This document shows positions 15,886 through 24,949 of a stretch of 64,000 bases of DNA, piece by piece; the stretch's first letter is position 1, and every line of letters begins with the position of its first letter. The notes beneath the pieces are model-generated. The model searched no databases. It saw only the letters and a list, made by a program, of their open reading frames with translations, and was not told where the DNA came from. The position numbers and the translations under genes were made by a program. Origin of the DNA: Chloroflexota bacterium (GTDB lineage: Bacteria; Chloroflexota; UBA11872; UBA12225; JAJDUF01); NCBI GenBank assembly GCA_022826725.1, contig JAJDUF010000012.1, positions 62,001 to 126,000 on the forward strand, written 5' to 3'.

Positions 15886-17820
15886 ATGGGCACAGTTCGC
15901 AAGTCCCCGGCCAGGAGCCAGCCCCGCTGCCCTGACGGCGTTCAGCGAGCTACTACGCCGACAGCTGCTGCCAAGACGGCCCTGCTGAACGCCGAAATCC
16001 AGTACCTACGCCGGGTGCAGGCGCAGTTGCGGGACTCGCAGCGCGTCGTGCGCGCGCAGCTGCGGGCACTGCTGGAGATCGGTCAAGCCAGTACCGCCAA
16101 CCTCACGCTGGCGGAGCTGCTCCGCAAGATCATGGCCAGCGCGACCAACCTGCTGGGCGCCTCGGCGGCGGCGGTATGGCGCCTCGATGAGCAGGGCACG
16201 CTCCAGCGGCTCTCCTCCGAGGGCCTCTCGCGCGAATACGTGGAGGCGGTAGCCAACCTCGAAGTCGGTGAAGGGGTCACCGGCTTGGTGGCCCTTTCCG
16301 CCCGTCCGCTGGCCGTCGCCGACGTGGCCAGCGACGCGCGTCTCCCGCGCCCGCTTTGGGAGCAGGAAGGTATCCGCTCCTTCCTGGCGGCGCCGCTGCT
16401 GCGCCGGGGCCAGCCGGTGGGAGTCTTGAGCATCTATCGGCGCGACGTTCACGAGTTCACGCCGGCCGAAATAGCACTGCTGGTCAGTTTTTCGGCCCAC
16501 GCCGCCACGGCTATCGAGAATGCCGTGCTGTACGCGCGGACCGGGCGGGCGGAGGCGGCGGCGAGTCGCCAGCGGGAACTGCTGCAGAACGTCATTTTCC
16601 ATGCCGAGGATGGCATTCTCGCGCTGGATAGCGAGTGGCGGGTGCTGCTGTTCAGCCCCGGCTGCGAGCGTCTCACGGGTTGGCAGGAGGCGGAGGTCAT
16701 GGGCCGTGTGGTGTTCGAGGTCCTGCGAGCCAACCTTCCGAACGGCAACCCGTTCGACGCCGACACCCTCGTTCGTGCCCTCGACAGCTCTGACGAGCAG
16801 GCTGCGCTGCGGGCGGACGAGCGGCCGGAGGGTCCGGCGGACGCCGGTACTGACGTGCCGTCCCTACCCAAACCACACCATCTGGAGCTGCGTATTCGGG
16901 CGCGTGGTGGGGACGAACGGTGGGTGGGAGCCAGTCTGGCCGAGGTGGCGAGCCGGCGGCGCGGCACGCCGCGGATTGTCCTGGTGCTCCGCGATATTAC
17001 CGTGGCAAAGGAGATGGACGAGCTGAAGTCGTCGCTGATCGCTACCGTGTCCCACGAACTGCGTACCCCGCTCACGTCGCTGCGGGCGTTGAGCGAGCTG
17101 CTGTTGGAGCACGTGCTCGCACCGGATCAATCGCGGGAGTTGGCCGGGCATATCAACGCGGAAGCGGTGCGCTTGAGCCGGTTGGTGGACAATATCCTCG
17201 ATGTGACGCGGATCGAGGCCGGGGGGCTGACGTCCGAGCCGCAGCGGCTCGACCTGGAAGCGTTGCTGCGGGAGGCGGTCGCGGTGGTGCAAGGCCAAGC
17301 ACGCGAGGACGGCCCCCATTTCGTGCTGGCGCCGTTGCCGTCGCTGCCGGCGGTCTGGGCTGATCGTGACCTCCTGGGCCGCGTGCTCGACAATCTGCTC
17401 GGCAACGCGCTGCGCTACGTCCCGGCCGGCGCCGGGGTCCGCGTGCGGGCGGCCCTGGTGGAAAGCGCTGGCGTGCCGGAGGGCGGGTCCGATATGCAGG
17501 ACGGTGCGGCGCGGGCATCGTCGGGCGGACCGTTCGTTGAGATCAGCGTGGCCGATGGGGGTCCCGGGATCGCGGCCGAGCACCTGCCGCGCATCTTCGA
17601 CAAGTTCTATCAGGTCGAGGGCCAGCAGCGGCATCGTCGGACCGGGACCGGCCTGGGCCTCTACATTGCCCGCAATCTGGTGGAGTTGATGGGTGGGACG
17701 CTCCGCGTCGAGAGCGAGCCGGGTCGGGGCGCGACGTTCCGGTTTACCGTGCCGGCTGCTCCCGCCCGCGCGCAGCGCCAGGACATAGCCGCGCCGGTGG
17801 TGGATGGACCGCAAGCATGA
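15886..17820 (+). CDS. Soluble GAF-PAS sensor histidine kinase
   Basis: A 644-residue sensor kinase with no membrane segment, hence cytoplasmic. Order: an N-terminal coiled coil (LLNAEIQYLRRVQAQLRDSQ), a GAF domain (residues about 60-220, with EVGEGVTGLVALSARPLAVAD and FLAAPLLRRGQPVGVLSIYR), a PAS domain (about 230-380, ILALDSEWRVLLFSPGCERL), HisKA with the phospho-acceptor His at residue 390 in VSHELRTPLTSL, and HATPase_c with NLLGNALRYVPAG, VADGGPGIAAEHLPRIFDKF and RTGTGLGLYIARNLVELMGG. Its stop codon overlaps the ATG of the response regulator (ATGA), so the pair is cotranslated. No ligand can be inferred. The first ATG has no clear Shine-Dalgarno and the true start could be slightly downstream. 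Confidence 0.9.
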   Translation: MGTVRKSPARSQPRCPDGVQRATTPTAAAKTALLNAEIQYLRRVQAQLRDSQRVVRAQLRALLEIGQASTANLTLAELLRKIMASATNLLGASAAAVWRLDEQGTLQRLSSEGLSREYVEAVANLEVGEGVTGLVALSARPLAVADVASDARLPRPLWEQEGIRSFLAAPLLRRGQPVGVLSIYRRDVHEFTPAEIALLVSFSAHAATAIENAVLYARTGRAEAAASRQRELLQNVIFHAEDGILALDSEWRVLLFSPGCERLTGWQEAEVMGRVVFEVLRANLPNGNPFDADTLVRALDSSDEQAALRADERPEGPADAGTDVPSLPKPHHLELRIRARGGDERWVGASLAEVASRRRGTPRIVLVLRDITVAKEMDELKSSLIATVSHELRTPLTSLRALSELLLEHVLAPDQSRELAGHINAEAVRLSRLVDNILDVTRIEAGGLTSEPQRLDLEALLREAVAVVQGQAREDGPHFVLAPLPSLPAVWADRDLLGRVLDNLLGNALRYVPAGAGVRVRAALVESAGVPEGGSDMQDGAARASSGGPFVEISVADGGPGIAAEHLPRIFDKFYQVEGQQRHRRTGTGLGLYIARNLVELMGGTLRVESEPGRGATFRFTVPAAPARAQRQDIAAPVVDGPQA

Positions 17821-18611
17821 CCACGCCGAGGCGGCGAAATAGCAGCCGGCATGGTGGAAATGCGGTGCCGCGCATTCTCATTGTCGAGGACGAGCCGGCG
17901 GTGCGTTTCAGTCTGCGCGTGGCCAGCGAGCGCGAGGGTTGGCAGACGGTCGAGGCGACGACCGGTGAGCAAGCCTTGGCGGCGGTCGGCCGGCAGCGGC
18001 CGGACCTCGTCTTGCTGGACATCATGCTTCCGGACATGAGCGGCCTCGACGTGTGCCGGCAGATCAGGCTGGAAGATCGCCTGGTGCCAATCATTATGGT
18101 CAGTGCCCGCGGTGACGAGGTGGATAAGATCGTCGGGTTGGAGCTAGGTGCCGACGACTACGTGACCAAGCCGTTCAGCGTGCGTGAGCTGGTGGCGCGC
18201 GTGCGCGCGGGGCTGCGCCGGGTTGCCGCCGAGTCCGAGCACAGAACGGTATCCGGCGCCGGGAACAGCGCTACAGCCGATACCGACGCGGACGAGTCGG
18301 CGGACCGCCTGGTGTTCGGTGCGCTGGAGGTGCTGCCGGCCGAGCGTCAGGTGCTGGTCGGCGGGCAGGAAGTCGCGCTGACGCGCACCGAGTTCGATCT
18401 GCTGTTGGCGCTGGCCCAGGCGCAAGGCCGCGTGCTGACGCGCGACGAACTGGTGGCAACGGTGTGGGGCTACGATTCGGAGGGCGGCACCCGCCTGCTC
18501 GACAGCCACATCCTGCACCTGCGGGGCAAGATCGAACCCGACCCGCGCCGTCCGCGTTTTGTCCTGACCGTGCGCGACGTCGGCTACCGCCTCAATCGCC
18601 GGCCGTCGTGA
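17817..18611 (+). CDS. OmpR/PhoB family response regulator
   Basis: The 264-residue partner of the preceding kinase. The receiver domain (residues about 18-135) has the acidic pocket VEDE, phospho-acceptor Asp68 in LVLLDIMLPDMSG, conserved Ser in IIMVSARG and Lys in GADDYVTKPFSVREL. A Ser/Thr/Asp-rich linker of about 30 residues follows. The C-terminal winged helix (about 170-262) has VALTRTEFDLLLALAQ, GRVLTRDELVATVWGYD and LDSHILHLRGKI, standard for the OmpR/PhoB type. Translation is coupled to the kinase by the ATGA overlap. Target genes are not apparent here. Confidence 0.93.
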   Translation: MTTPRRRNSSRHGGNAVPRILIVEDEPAVRFSLRVASEREGWQTVEATTGEQALAAVGRQRPDLVLLDIMLPDMSGLDVCRQIRLEDRLVPIIMVSARGDEVDKIVGLELGADDYVTKPFSVRELVARVRAGLRRVAAESEHRTVSGAGNSATADTDADESADRLVFGALEVLPAERQVLVGGQEVALTRTEFDLLLALAQAQGRVLTRDELVATVWGYDSEGGTRLLDSHILHLRGKIEPDPRRPRFVLTVRDVGYRLNRRPS

Positions 18612-18678
18612 GTCCTCACCCACTGACGGGCCAAAGCCGCACGGATAGTGCCAGGTGTGGTGCGCCTTTGGCCCGTCA

Positions 18679-18731
18679 CCCGGCCCCCTCTCTCACAAGA
18701 GTAGGTTTTTTGTGGAGAGAGGCGGGGCGGG
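18679..18731. terminator. Long hairpin after the two-component genes
   Basis: The arm CCCGGCCCCCTCTCTCACAA (18679-18698) pairs with the arm at 18710-18731, which reads TTGTGGAGAGAGGCGGGGCG plus two G. A T6 run lies in the loop rather than after the stem, so termination is uncertain. The arm sequence is a variant of repeat module A. Confidence 0.45.
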
Positions 18732-18736
18732 ACAGA

Positions 18737-18866
18737 CCTCACCCCCCGGCCCCCTCTCCACCATGTGGAGAGGGGGTGTAGATTCCCGCTTTCGCGGGAA
18801 TGACGGATGAGACGCTGGGAATGACGGGAGGCAGGGCGCGATGAATCGCGCCCCTACAAAAAACTA
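18737..18866. repeat. Mosaic repeat A-D-C
   Basis: Module A has a perfect 10-bp stem CCCTCTCCAC-CAT-GTGGAGAGGG, followed by D (TTCCCGCTTTCGCGGGAA) and C (GCGCGATGAATCGCGCCCCT). The same order recurs at 12547, and A-D at 63030. Confidence 0.75.
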
Positions 18867-19015
18867 GCCCAGTCAGGACCTAGCCTCCCTACGGCGCCCA
18901 TGCGGAAGTCGCCAGCAGCAGTGGTGGATTCTTGCGTGCGTGGGAGTTGACGGGAGAAGGGGAGGGGTAGCGGCGCTTTCGTCGGGTAGCATTAAGGACC
19001 TGGTGAGGTGGGGAG

Positions 19016-19528
19016 ATGGGTGATCGGTTGGCCGAGGGGGCAGCGCTGTACACGATTGGTCATAGCCGGCTGGCCCCGGAACGGTTCATCGAGTTACTGC
19101 GGCAGCACCACATTACGCTGGTGGTGGATGTGCGGTCCGCTCCGTACAGCGGTATTGCGCCCTGGTTCAACAAGCAGCCGCTCCAGCAGTATCTTCAGCG
19201 GCACGGGATCAAGTACCGTTTCGCCGGCCAGGAGCTGGGCGGGCGTCCCGATACGGGGGAAGCGTATGACGCGGCGGGGCGTGTGGACTACGAGCGGATA
19301 ACCGCGCTACCCGCGTACCGCCAAGCCCTCGCACGTCTCAAGCAGTTGATGCGGCAGGAGCGTGCTTGCATCATGTGCAGCGAGGGCGACTATCGCCAGT
19401 GCCACCGGCACAACCTCATTGGCCGAACGCTGCAAAACGACGGCCTGACGCTGCACCATATCCTGGCCGATGGATCGCTGGAGGCGAGCGGTCCGGAGGC
19501 GTGGTATAAGCAGCCGGGCCTCATCTGA
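19016..19528 (+). CDS. DUF488 domain protein (first paralogue)
   Basis: A 170-residue DUF488 protein of unknown biochemical function. It has the family hallmarks: YTIGHSRLAPERFIELL at the N-terminus, LVVDVRSAPYS, and the cysteine motif MCSEGDYRQCHRHNLIG near residue 125, with the conserved C, E, C, H and R. GGGGAG directly precedes the ATG. The last 8 bp overlap the 3' end of the convergent dual-OB gene. A second, more divergent DUF488 gene lies on the other side of the dual-OB gene. The domain is often encoded near DNA metabolism or defence genes, but no activity has been assigned that I can rely on. Confidence 0.88.
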   Translation: MGDRLAEGAALYTIGHSRLAPERFIELLRQHHITLVVDVRSAPYSGIAPWFNKQPLQQYLQRHGIKYRFAGQELGGRPDTGEAYDAAGRVDYERITALPAYRQALARLKQLMRQERACIMCSEGDYRQCHRHNLIGRTLQNDGLTLHHILADGSLEASGPEAWYKQPGLI

Positions 19529-20246
19529 CCGTGCTCTTCTCCTGATCCGCGGCATTGTGAGGTAGACAATAAATGCCTGTTACCTGGAGATAGCACCTGT
19601 TACCCATTTGTGCCCAGGGTCGGGCAAGCCCGACGCGCAGGAAAAGCACTGGTGCTCTCCTGAGTTTATTCAGGGTCGTAGACTCCCAACTAGCCCAATC
19701 CTGCCCCAGCCTGTCTACCTGCTCACGGTAAGCAAGGTCGACGATAGGCAGATCGTGCTCAATCCTCTCGGCATCACTGAATCGCAGGCGTGGACGCGGC
19801 GAATCGGTGTATGGGCTGGCGAGTTGCACATCGTGGACGTAAGCTGCTCGTATAGTTCCCAACGAGCGTGGCCCTTCTCCGGGCAGCCCATGCTTGTGTT
19901 CCTGCAACGCGCCTTCGAAGATATCCTCAATTGAAGGGTAAGCAGCTCTGTTTAATAGTTGAAGCCACTCTTGGTTGTCGCAGTCGCCACGGTGGCGCCA
20001 GGTGTCGACCCTAAACAGCTTATCTTCGGTGTGTGGTGCTTCTGTGTTCGGCTTGGGCGAGAGTTCGAACTCGATCTTGGCTCGCGGCTTGATTATCCTA
20101 CGACCATCTACCTGCAAATGCTCCTGTAGAACTCCTGGGTACGGCAGATCGGGGCGAATACATACTCCATCGGAGTCGATCCCGGCGATGCAGACGCGAT
20201 TGCCACTCATCCGCGTGAGGTCCGTGATGGTGAGTAGTTTTCGCAT
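19521..20246 (-). CDS. Dual-OB (DuOB)-like protein
   Basis: A 241-residue protein starting MRKLLTITDLTRMSGNRVCI, which I recognise as resembling proteins annotated as dual OB domain-containing and often encoded beside DUF488. The N-terminal strand pattern (RVCIAGIDSDGVCIRPDLPY) fits an OB-like beta barrel, and a second strand-rich part lies at residues about 130-241 (PVLFLRVGLARPWAQMGNRC, YLQVTGIYCLP). The start ATG at 20246 has GAGGAGG 8 nt upstream; the longer frame to 20345 overlaps the upstream gene and is rejected. It lies 26 bp downstream of a DUF488 gene in one operon. GC content is lower than in neighbours. Nucleic-acid binding is inferred from the fold, not shown. Confidence 0.65.
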   Translation of the reverse strand: MRKLLTITDLTRMSGNRVCIAGIDSDGVCIRPDLPYPGVLQEHLQVDGRRIIKPRAKIEFELSPKPNTEAPHTEDKLFRVDTWRHRGDCDNQEWLQLLNRAAYPSIEDIFEGALQEHKHGLPGEGPRSLGTIRAAYVHDVQLASPYTDSPRPRLRFSDAERIEHDLPIVDLAYREQVDRLGQDWASWESTTLNKLRRAPVLFLRVGLARPWAQMGNRCYLQVTGIYCLPHNAADQEKSTVR

Positions 20247-20272
20247 TGCTCTGACCTCCTCGTAAGCGGTGA

Positions 20273-20710
20273 TCAAAGATGGATGATGTCTGCGCCGGGG
20301 ACTAGCTCTGAACGCAGATAGTCCCCGGCCAGCCGGCGATGACAATGCTCTGCGGTTGGCTCACTACAGAGCAGTATGGCCCCTTCTTCCAAGATGGACC
20401 GGTCAATGCTCCGCTCCGGGTTTCTGGCATGCAGCAGCTTCTTGTACTCATCCTCGTAACACTGCCAGTCGCCATCTTCCCGGTACCTGGCAAGCAGATC
20501 GTCCGACGGTGCGAATGCTGTCAGGTGGTGGTACTGCACGCCGAGCAGATGGTCCAGGAAGTAGACCAGATCGTTGCGCTTGGCAAAGCCGGCCAAGTGC
20601 GAGGTATTCTTGAGCCGCACGTCAATGACGTGACGGACTCCGCTGGTGCGTATGGCCTCGAAGAATTCCTCCGCTGACTTCTTTGTAAAGCCGATGGTGT
20701 AGAGCTTCAT
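20273..20710 (-). CDS. DUF488 domain protein (second paralogue)
   Basis: A 145-residue DUF488 protein: MKLYTIGFTKKSAEEFFEAI, HVIDVRLKNTSHLAGFAKR, and the cysteine motif LLCSEPTAEHCHRRLAGDYL. The FAKRNDLVYFLDHLLGVQYH segment identifies the short subfamily, distinct from the paralogue at 19016. It is followed after 26 bp by the dual-OB gene. GAGG lies about 8 nt before ATG. Together the three genes form a compact AT-richer island that is probably an acquired functional unit. Confidence 0.85.
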   Translation of the reverse strand: MKLYTIGFTKKSAEEFFEAIRTSGVRHVIDVRLKNTSHLAGFAKRNDLVYFLDHLLGVQYHHLTAFAPSDDLLARYREDGDWQCYEDEYKKLLHARNPERSIDRSILEEGAILLCSEPTAEHCHRRLAGDYLRSELVPGADIIHL

Positions 20711-20779
20711 GTGTTACCTCGAAACTACATGCTACCAGGTTAGTGTCGTGTCGTGCATGTGACAACGGTGGCAGGAGTT

Positions 20780-22396
20780 ATGACAAGAGCGGAGACGGTG
20801 CGGCCACTGGCGATCTACGGTGGTCGCGTGGTGACGATGCACCCGGCGCAGCCGGAGGCCGAGGCGCTGTTGTTGGTCGGCGGGCGGGTGCATACCGTTG
20901 GCTCGGCGGCCGAGGTGCGGGCGGCTGCGCGGGTGCTGGGACGGCGCGGTGTGGAAGAGCTGCACGTGCCGGGCGCGTGTGTGCTGCCAGGACTGGCCGA
21001 TGCCCATTTGCACCTCGGCGCGTACGGCTTGCAGCTAGAGCAGCTCGACCTGACGGGTGTCGGGTCGTTGGCCGATGCGGTGGCGCTGGTGGCGGCCCGG
21101 GCTGATGCCTTGCCGCGCGACGCTTGGCTGCTCGGCGGCGGTTGGGACCATACGCTCTGGCCGGAACCCCACTTGCCGGATCGGCACGCGCTCGACGACG
21201 TCGCCGGCGACCGTCCCGTGGCGCTTGCCCGCAAGGATCGGCATATCACCTGGGTCAATTCGGCGGCTTTGCACCGCGCCGGGATCGGTCGGGGTACGCC
21301 ACAGCCGGCCGGTGGGGTGATAGACCGGGAGGCGGTCGGGGCGCCGAGCGGCATTCTGCGCGAGTCGGCCCAACGCCTCGTCGAGACGGTGATTGGCGAT
21401 CCGCCGCCGGAGGTGCTGCGGGGCGCTGTACGGCGCGCACAGGCCGCGCTGCTCAAGCTGGGAATCACCTGCGTGCATGCGCCGGACACGCCGGCGACCT
21501 TTGCCGCGCTGCAAGACCTTGCGGCTGCCGGGGAGCTGCGGCTGCGGGTGGTCTACATGCCGCCGGCCGCTGCGCTGGAGCAGCTTATCGCTCGCCGGAT
21601 GGCGGCCGGTTGGGGCAACGGACGCCTGCGTATCGGGCACCTGAAGTGCTTCCTCGATGGGTCGCTTGGCTCGCACACGGCCGCGATGCTGGCGCCGTTC
21701 GAGGACGAGCCGGGCAATACCGGCGTGGTGATTACCCCGCCGGAGGCGCTGGCCGACCTGCTCCGGCGCGCTGCCGACAGCGGATTCGGCGTGGCGATGC
21801 ACGCTATCGGCGACCGGGCCAATCGGCAAGCACTCGACACGATTGCCGGCGCAGACCTGCCAACAGATGATCCTCTGCGCCGCCCGCGTATTGAGCACGT
21901 CCAGGTGCTGCATCCCGACGACATTCCGCGCCTGGCTGCGCTAGGCGTCGTCGCGTCAATGCAGCCGATCCACACGACGCAGGACATGGCCAACGCCGAC
22001 CGTTTCTGGGGAGCGCGCAGCCGCGGCGCTTATGCGTTTGGGAGCTTGCTGCGGGCCGGGACGGTCCTGGCGTTCGGGTCCGATGCACCAGTGGAGACGC
22101 CGGACCCGTTGGCCGGTCTGTTTGCGGCGGTCACACGGCAGCGGCCCGACGGCACGCCGGTTGGTGGTTGGTACCCGGAGGAGCGTATCTCGCTCACGGC
22201 GGCGGTGCGCGCCTATACGGTTGGCGCAGCCTACGCGGCCGGGCTGGAGCACGAGCAGGGGACGCTCCGGCCCCGCGCCGTGGCCGACGTCACGATCATC
22301 GCGCCGGACATCTTCGACCGGCCGCCGCGCGCGCTATTGGCGGCGCGGGTGAGCCACACGATCATCGCCGGAGAGGTCGTCTATGCGGGGGGCTAG
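20780..22396 (+). CDS. Amidohydrolase, YtcJ-like
   Basis: A 538-residue metal-dependent hydrolase of the amidohydrolase_3/YtcJ group. It shows the composite beta-sandwich N-terminus (LAIYGGRVVTMHP), the metal motif LPGLADAHLHLGAYG, the YtcJ segment SLGSHTAAML, the metal-site segments FGVAMHAIGDRANRQALD and RIEHVQVLHP, and AFGSDAPVETPDPL near the end. Members hydrolyse varied amides; the substrate here is unknown. The ATG at 20780 follows GGAG closely; the ATG at 20753 is in frame and an alternative. A methyltransferase gene follows in the same direction after an E-type repeat. Confidence 0.88.
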   Translation: MTRAETVRPLAIYGGRVVTMHPAQPEAEALLLVGGRVHTVGSAAEVRAAARVLGRRGVEELHVPGACVLPGLADAHLHLGAYGLQLEQLDLTGVGSLADAVALVAARADALPRDAWLLGGGWDHTLWPEPHLPDRHALDDVAGDRPVALARKDRHITWVNSAALHRAGIGRGTPQPAGGVIDREAVGAPSGILRESAQRLVETVIGDPPPEVLRGAVRRAQAALLKLGITCVHAPDTPATFAALQDLAAAGELRLRVVYMPPAAALEQLIARRMAAGWGNGRLRIGHLKCFLDGSLGSHTAAMLAPFEDEPGNTGVVITPPEALADLLRRAADSGFGVAMHAIGDRANRQALDTIAGADLPTDDPLRRPRIEHVQVLHPDDIPRLAALGVVASMQPIHTTQDMANADRFWGARSRGAYAFGSLLRAGTVLAFGSDAPVETPDPLAGLFAAVTRQRPDGTPVGGWYPEERISLTAAVRAYTVGAAYAAGLEHEQGTLRPRAVADVTIIAPDIFDRPPRALLAARVSHTIIAGEVVYAGG

Positions 22397-22414
22397 TGCT
22401 CCCCATCCTCGCCC

Positions 22415-22447
22415 TCCCCCGCCGCAGCGGGGGGACCATAGGGGGGC
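22415..22447. repeat. Repeat module E
   Basis: TCCCCCGCCGCAGCGGGGGG forms a GC hairpin followed by ACCATAGGGGGG. This is the reverse complement of the CCCCCCTATGGTCCCCC element found at 49399, 55927 and 63160. Confidence 0.65.
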
Positions 22448-22463
22448 CGAGCAAGGTCTATCC

Positions 22464-23234
22464 ATGGCCCAGCCGCGCCCGCAGGACGGCGGACCGCGGC
22501 TGTATGACGATCTGGCTTGGCTGTGGCCTATCGTCAGCCCGCTGGAGGACTACCGCGAGGAGTGCGCGGAATATCGCCGGCTGATCGAGCAGCGTAGCCG
22601 ACGCCCGGTGCGGTCGCTGCTGCACTTGGGCTGTGGCGGCGGACACCACGACTATCATCTGCAGCGGCATTTTGCGGTCACGGGCGTGGACCGCAGCCCG
22701 GCGATGCTGGCCTTGGCGCGCCGGCTCAATCCCGGCGCCACCTATCGCGTCGGTGATCTGCGCGAGCTGCGCCTGGGCGAGGCGTTTGACGCGGTAGTGC
22801 TCTTCGACGCCGTGGCGTATATGCGCTCGCCGGACGATTTGCGGGCGGCGTTCGAGACGGCCTTTGCCCAACTGCGGTCCGGCGGTGTCTTTCTCACCGT
22901 CGTCGAGGCAACCCCGGAGCGGTTTCGGCAAAACCGGACCTGGACTTCCGTGCATACCGCCGGCGATACGGAGGTTGTCCTAGTCGAAAACGTCTACGAT
23001 CCGGACCGCTCCGACACGACGTATGAGGTGACGTTTCTGTACCTCATCCGGCGGCACGAGGGACTTACCATCGAAGCCGACCGCCATACGTGCGGTCTCT
23101 TCGCGCTACGCACCTGGCTCGATCTGCTGACCGAGGTCGGCTTTGTCGCGGTGCAGCGGCAGGAAGTGCAGCCGTCGGGTACAGTGGACGCGGCCGAGGA
23201 TGCCGGCATTGTGCTCACGGCGCTGCGCCCCTGA
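22464..23234 (+). CDS. Class I SAM-dependent methyltransferase
   Basis: A 256-residue class I methyltransferase. Motif I is SLLHLGCGGGHHDYHL, followed by VTGVDRSPAMLALARRL, then YRVGDLRELRLGEAFDAVVLFDAV and the helix LRAAFETAFAQLRSGGVFL. The C-terminal half (TSVHTAGDTEVVLVENVYDP, YLIRRHEGLTIEADRHTCGL) is the typical cap of uncharacterised small-molecule methyltransferases. ATG 22464 is chosen because the upstream in-frame sequence from 22383 is encoded by repeat E. The substrate cannot be inferred. Confidence 0.85.
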   Translation: MAQPRPQDGGPRLYDDLAWLWPIVSPLEDYREECAEYRRLIEQRSRRPVRSLLHLGCGGGHHDYHLQRHFAVTGVDRSPAMLALARRLNPGATYRVGDLRELRLGEAFDAVVLFDAVAYMRSPDDLRAAFETAFAQLRSGGVFLTVVEATPERFRQNRTWTSVHTAGDTEVVLVENVYDPDRSDTTYEVTFLYLIRRHEGLTIEADRHTCGLFALRTWLDLLTEVGFVAVQRQEVQPSGTVDAAEDAGIVLTALRP

Positions 23235-23339
23235 CGCGCCGGAGTGACCGGCCGGAGCCGCCTACGCCCCGGCATCATCCGGGCGGCTCCAGCGATGTCG
23301 CAACCAACGCAATAGCCGAACGAGTGGAGAGCGAATGAC

Positions 23340-24941
23340 ATGGCGTGGGATGTGGTGATCGCCGGTGGTGAGGTCGTAGATGGTACCGGCCGGCCGCGCT
23401 TCCGCGCCGACGTGGCCATCCGGGCCGGGCGCGTCGGCGCCGTGGCACCGGGCCTGCACCGTGAGCCGGCGCGCCGCCGGATTGATGCCGCCGGGCTGCT
23501 GGTGTGTCCCGGTTTTGTGGACATGCACACCCACTCCGACATCCAACTGCTCGCGTCACCGGCGCACGAAGCCAAGATCATGCAGGGCGTGACGCTGGAG
23601 GTGCTGGGGCAAGACGGGCTGGGTGTCGCGCCGCTCACCGATGAGCGGGTGGAGATGGTGCGGGGCCAGGTGCGGGCGCTCACCGGCGATCCGCCGAGCG
23701 TGGACTGGCGCTGGCGGCGCCTCGGTGACTATCTCGACGCGCTCGACGGCCGGGTGGCGCCGAACGTTGCGACGTTGATCGGGCAGGGCACCATCCGCAT
23801 GAACGTCATGGGGTTTGCCGACCGCCCACCCACCGAGGGCGAGTTGGCGGCGATGCAGAACTCGATTCATCAAGGGATGGAGGAGGGCGCCGTCGGTCTC
23901 TCGACCGGGCTGACCTATCCCCCAGGCATGTTCGCCAGCGACGATGAGATTGTGGCGCTTTGCGCCGCCATCGAGCCACACGGCGGGTTCTATTGCACGC
24001 ATCACCGCAGCTACGGTGCCGGGGCGCTGGTGGCGTATCGGGACAGCATCGAGATTGGCCGCCGGGCCGGAGTGCCGGTGCATCTGGCGCACGCCCAACT
24101 GGCCTTTCCGCTGAACAGGAGCCGCAGTGGCGCGCTCCTCAGCATGATTGACCGCGCGCGGGCCGGCGGAGTCGCGGTGACGATGGATAGCTACCCCTAT
24201 ATCGCGGCGAGCACCTACCTGTGGGCCATTCTGCCGTCGTGGGCCTACCGGGGCGGTGATGAGGCGCTGCTGGCACGGTTGCGCGACCCGGCGACGCGCG
24301 AGCGGCTGCGGCATGAAGTCGAGGAGGTCGGGACGGACGGGGCGCAGGGGGTGCCGGTAGATTGGTCCATCATCCAGTTGGGGGCCATGACCGTGCCGGC
24401 CAACCGGCGGTTCACCGGGATGCGCGTCAGTGAAGTGGCATCCGAGTTGGGCCGACGGCCGTTCGACTGGGTGTGCGACCTCCTGATTCAGGAGCGGTTG
24501 AGCAGCACCATGGTCTGGCACCAGGGGAACGAGGACAACGTGCGGGCGATCATGCAGCACCCGGCGCATACCGCCGGTAGCGATGGCGTCATGGTCGGCG
24601 AGCAGCCGCATCCGCGAGCCTGGGGGACCTTTGCGCGGTATCTCGGACACTACACGCGCGAACTGGGGCTGTTCACCTGGGAGCAGGTCGTCCGCAAGAT
24701 GAGCGCGGTTCCGGCCGGCATACTTGGCTTCCGGGATCGCGGCTCAATCCGGCCGGGTCAGGCCGCCGACGTGGTGTGCTTCGATCCGCGGCGGGTGCGC
24801 GATACCGCCACCTACGAGCGGCCGCGCTCTTATCCGGAGGGCATTCCTTACGTGCTTGTGAACGGGGTACTCGCCAAGGACCGCGACCGTCATACGGGCA
24901 ATCTGCCGGGCCGGGCGCTGCGGCATGGCCACGACGGGTAG
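23340..24941 (+). CDS. N-acyl-D-amino-acid deacylase-like amidohydrolase
   Basis: A 533-residue amidohydrolase of the D-aminoacylase group, which removes acyl groups from N-acyl-D-amino acids. It has DVVIAGGEVVDGTGRPRF, the HxH motif CPGFVDMHTHSDIQLL, GLSTGLTYPPGMFASDDEIV, VPVHLAHAQLAF, GSDGVMVGEQPHPRAWG and TWEQVVRKMSAVPAGILGFR. In classical D-aminoacylases a Cys in a GNCG motif bridges the metals; the corresponding QGVTLEVLGQDG here has no Cys, as in many annotated homologues. Activity is therefore uncertain although the fold is clear. It is downstream of a methyltransferase gene. Start ATG 23340 follows GGAG at about 11 nt. Confidence 0.85.
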   Translation: MAWDVVIAGGEVVDGTGRPRFRADVAIRAGRVGAVAPGLHREPARRRIDAAGLLVCPGFVDMHTHSDIQLLASPAHEAKIMQGVTLEVLGQDGLGVAPLTDERVEMVRGQVRALTGDPPSVDWRWRRLGDYLDALDGRVAPNVATLIGQGTIRMNVMGFADRPPTEGELAAMQNSIHQGMEEGAVGLSTGLTYPPGMFASDDEIVALCAAIEPHGGFYCTHHRSYGAGALVAYRDSIEIGRRAGVPVHLAHAQLAFPLNRSRSGALLSMIDRARAGGVAVTMDSYPYIAASTYLWAILPSWAYRGGDEALLARLRDPATRERLRHEVEEVGTDGAQGVPVDWSIIQLGAMTVPANRRFTGMRVSEVASELGRRPFDWVCDLLIQERLSSTMVWHQGNEDNVRAIMQHPAHTAGSDGVMVGEQPHPRAWGTFARYLGHYTRELGLFTWEQVVRKMSAVPAGILGFRDRGSIRPGQAADVVCFDPRRVRDTATYERPRSYPEGIPYVLVNGVLAKDRDRHTGNLPGRALRHGHDG

Positions 24942-24949
24942 TTGGCGGA

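Larger units (their letters stand above)
18612..19015. other. Intergenic block filled by hairpin repeats
   Basis: No gene is seen here. The left half contains the hairpin at 18679-18731 and the A-D-C mosaic at 18737-18866; the remaining 150 bp to the DUF488 gene show no clear signal except a GGGGAG Shine-Dalgarno just before 19016. Confidence 0.5.

Noticed and set aside
23556..24650. 364-aa antisense frame over the D-aminoacylase-like gene
   Set aside because: High GC gives long antisense frames; the sense frame has clear amidohydrolase motifs.
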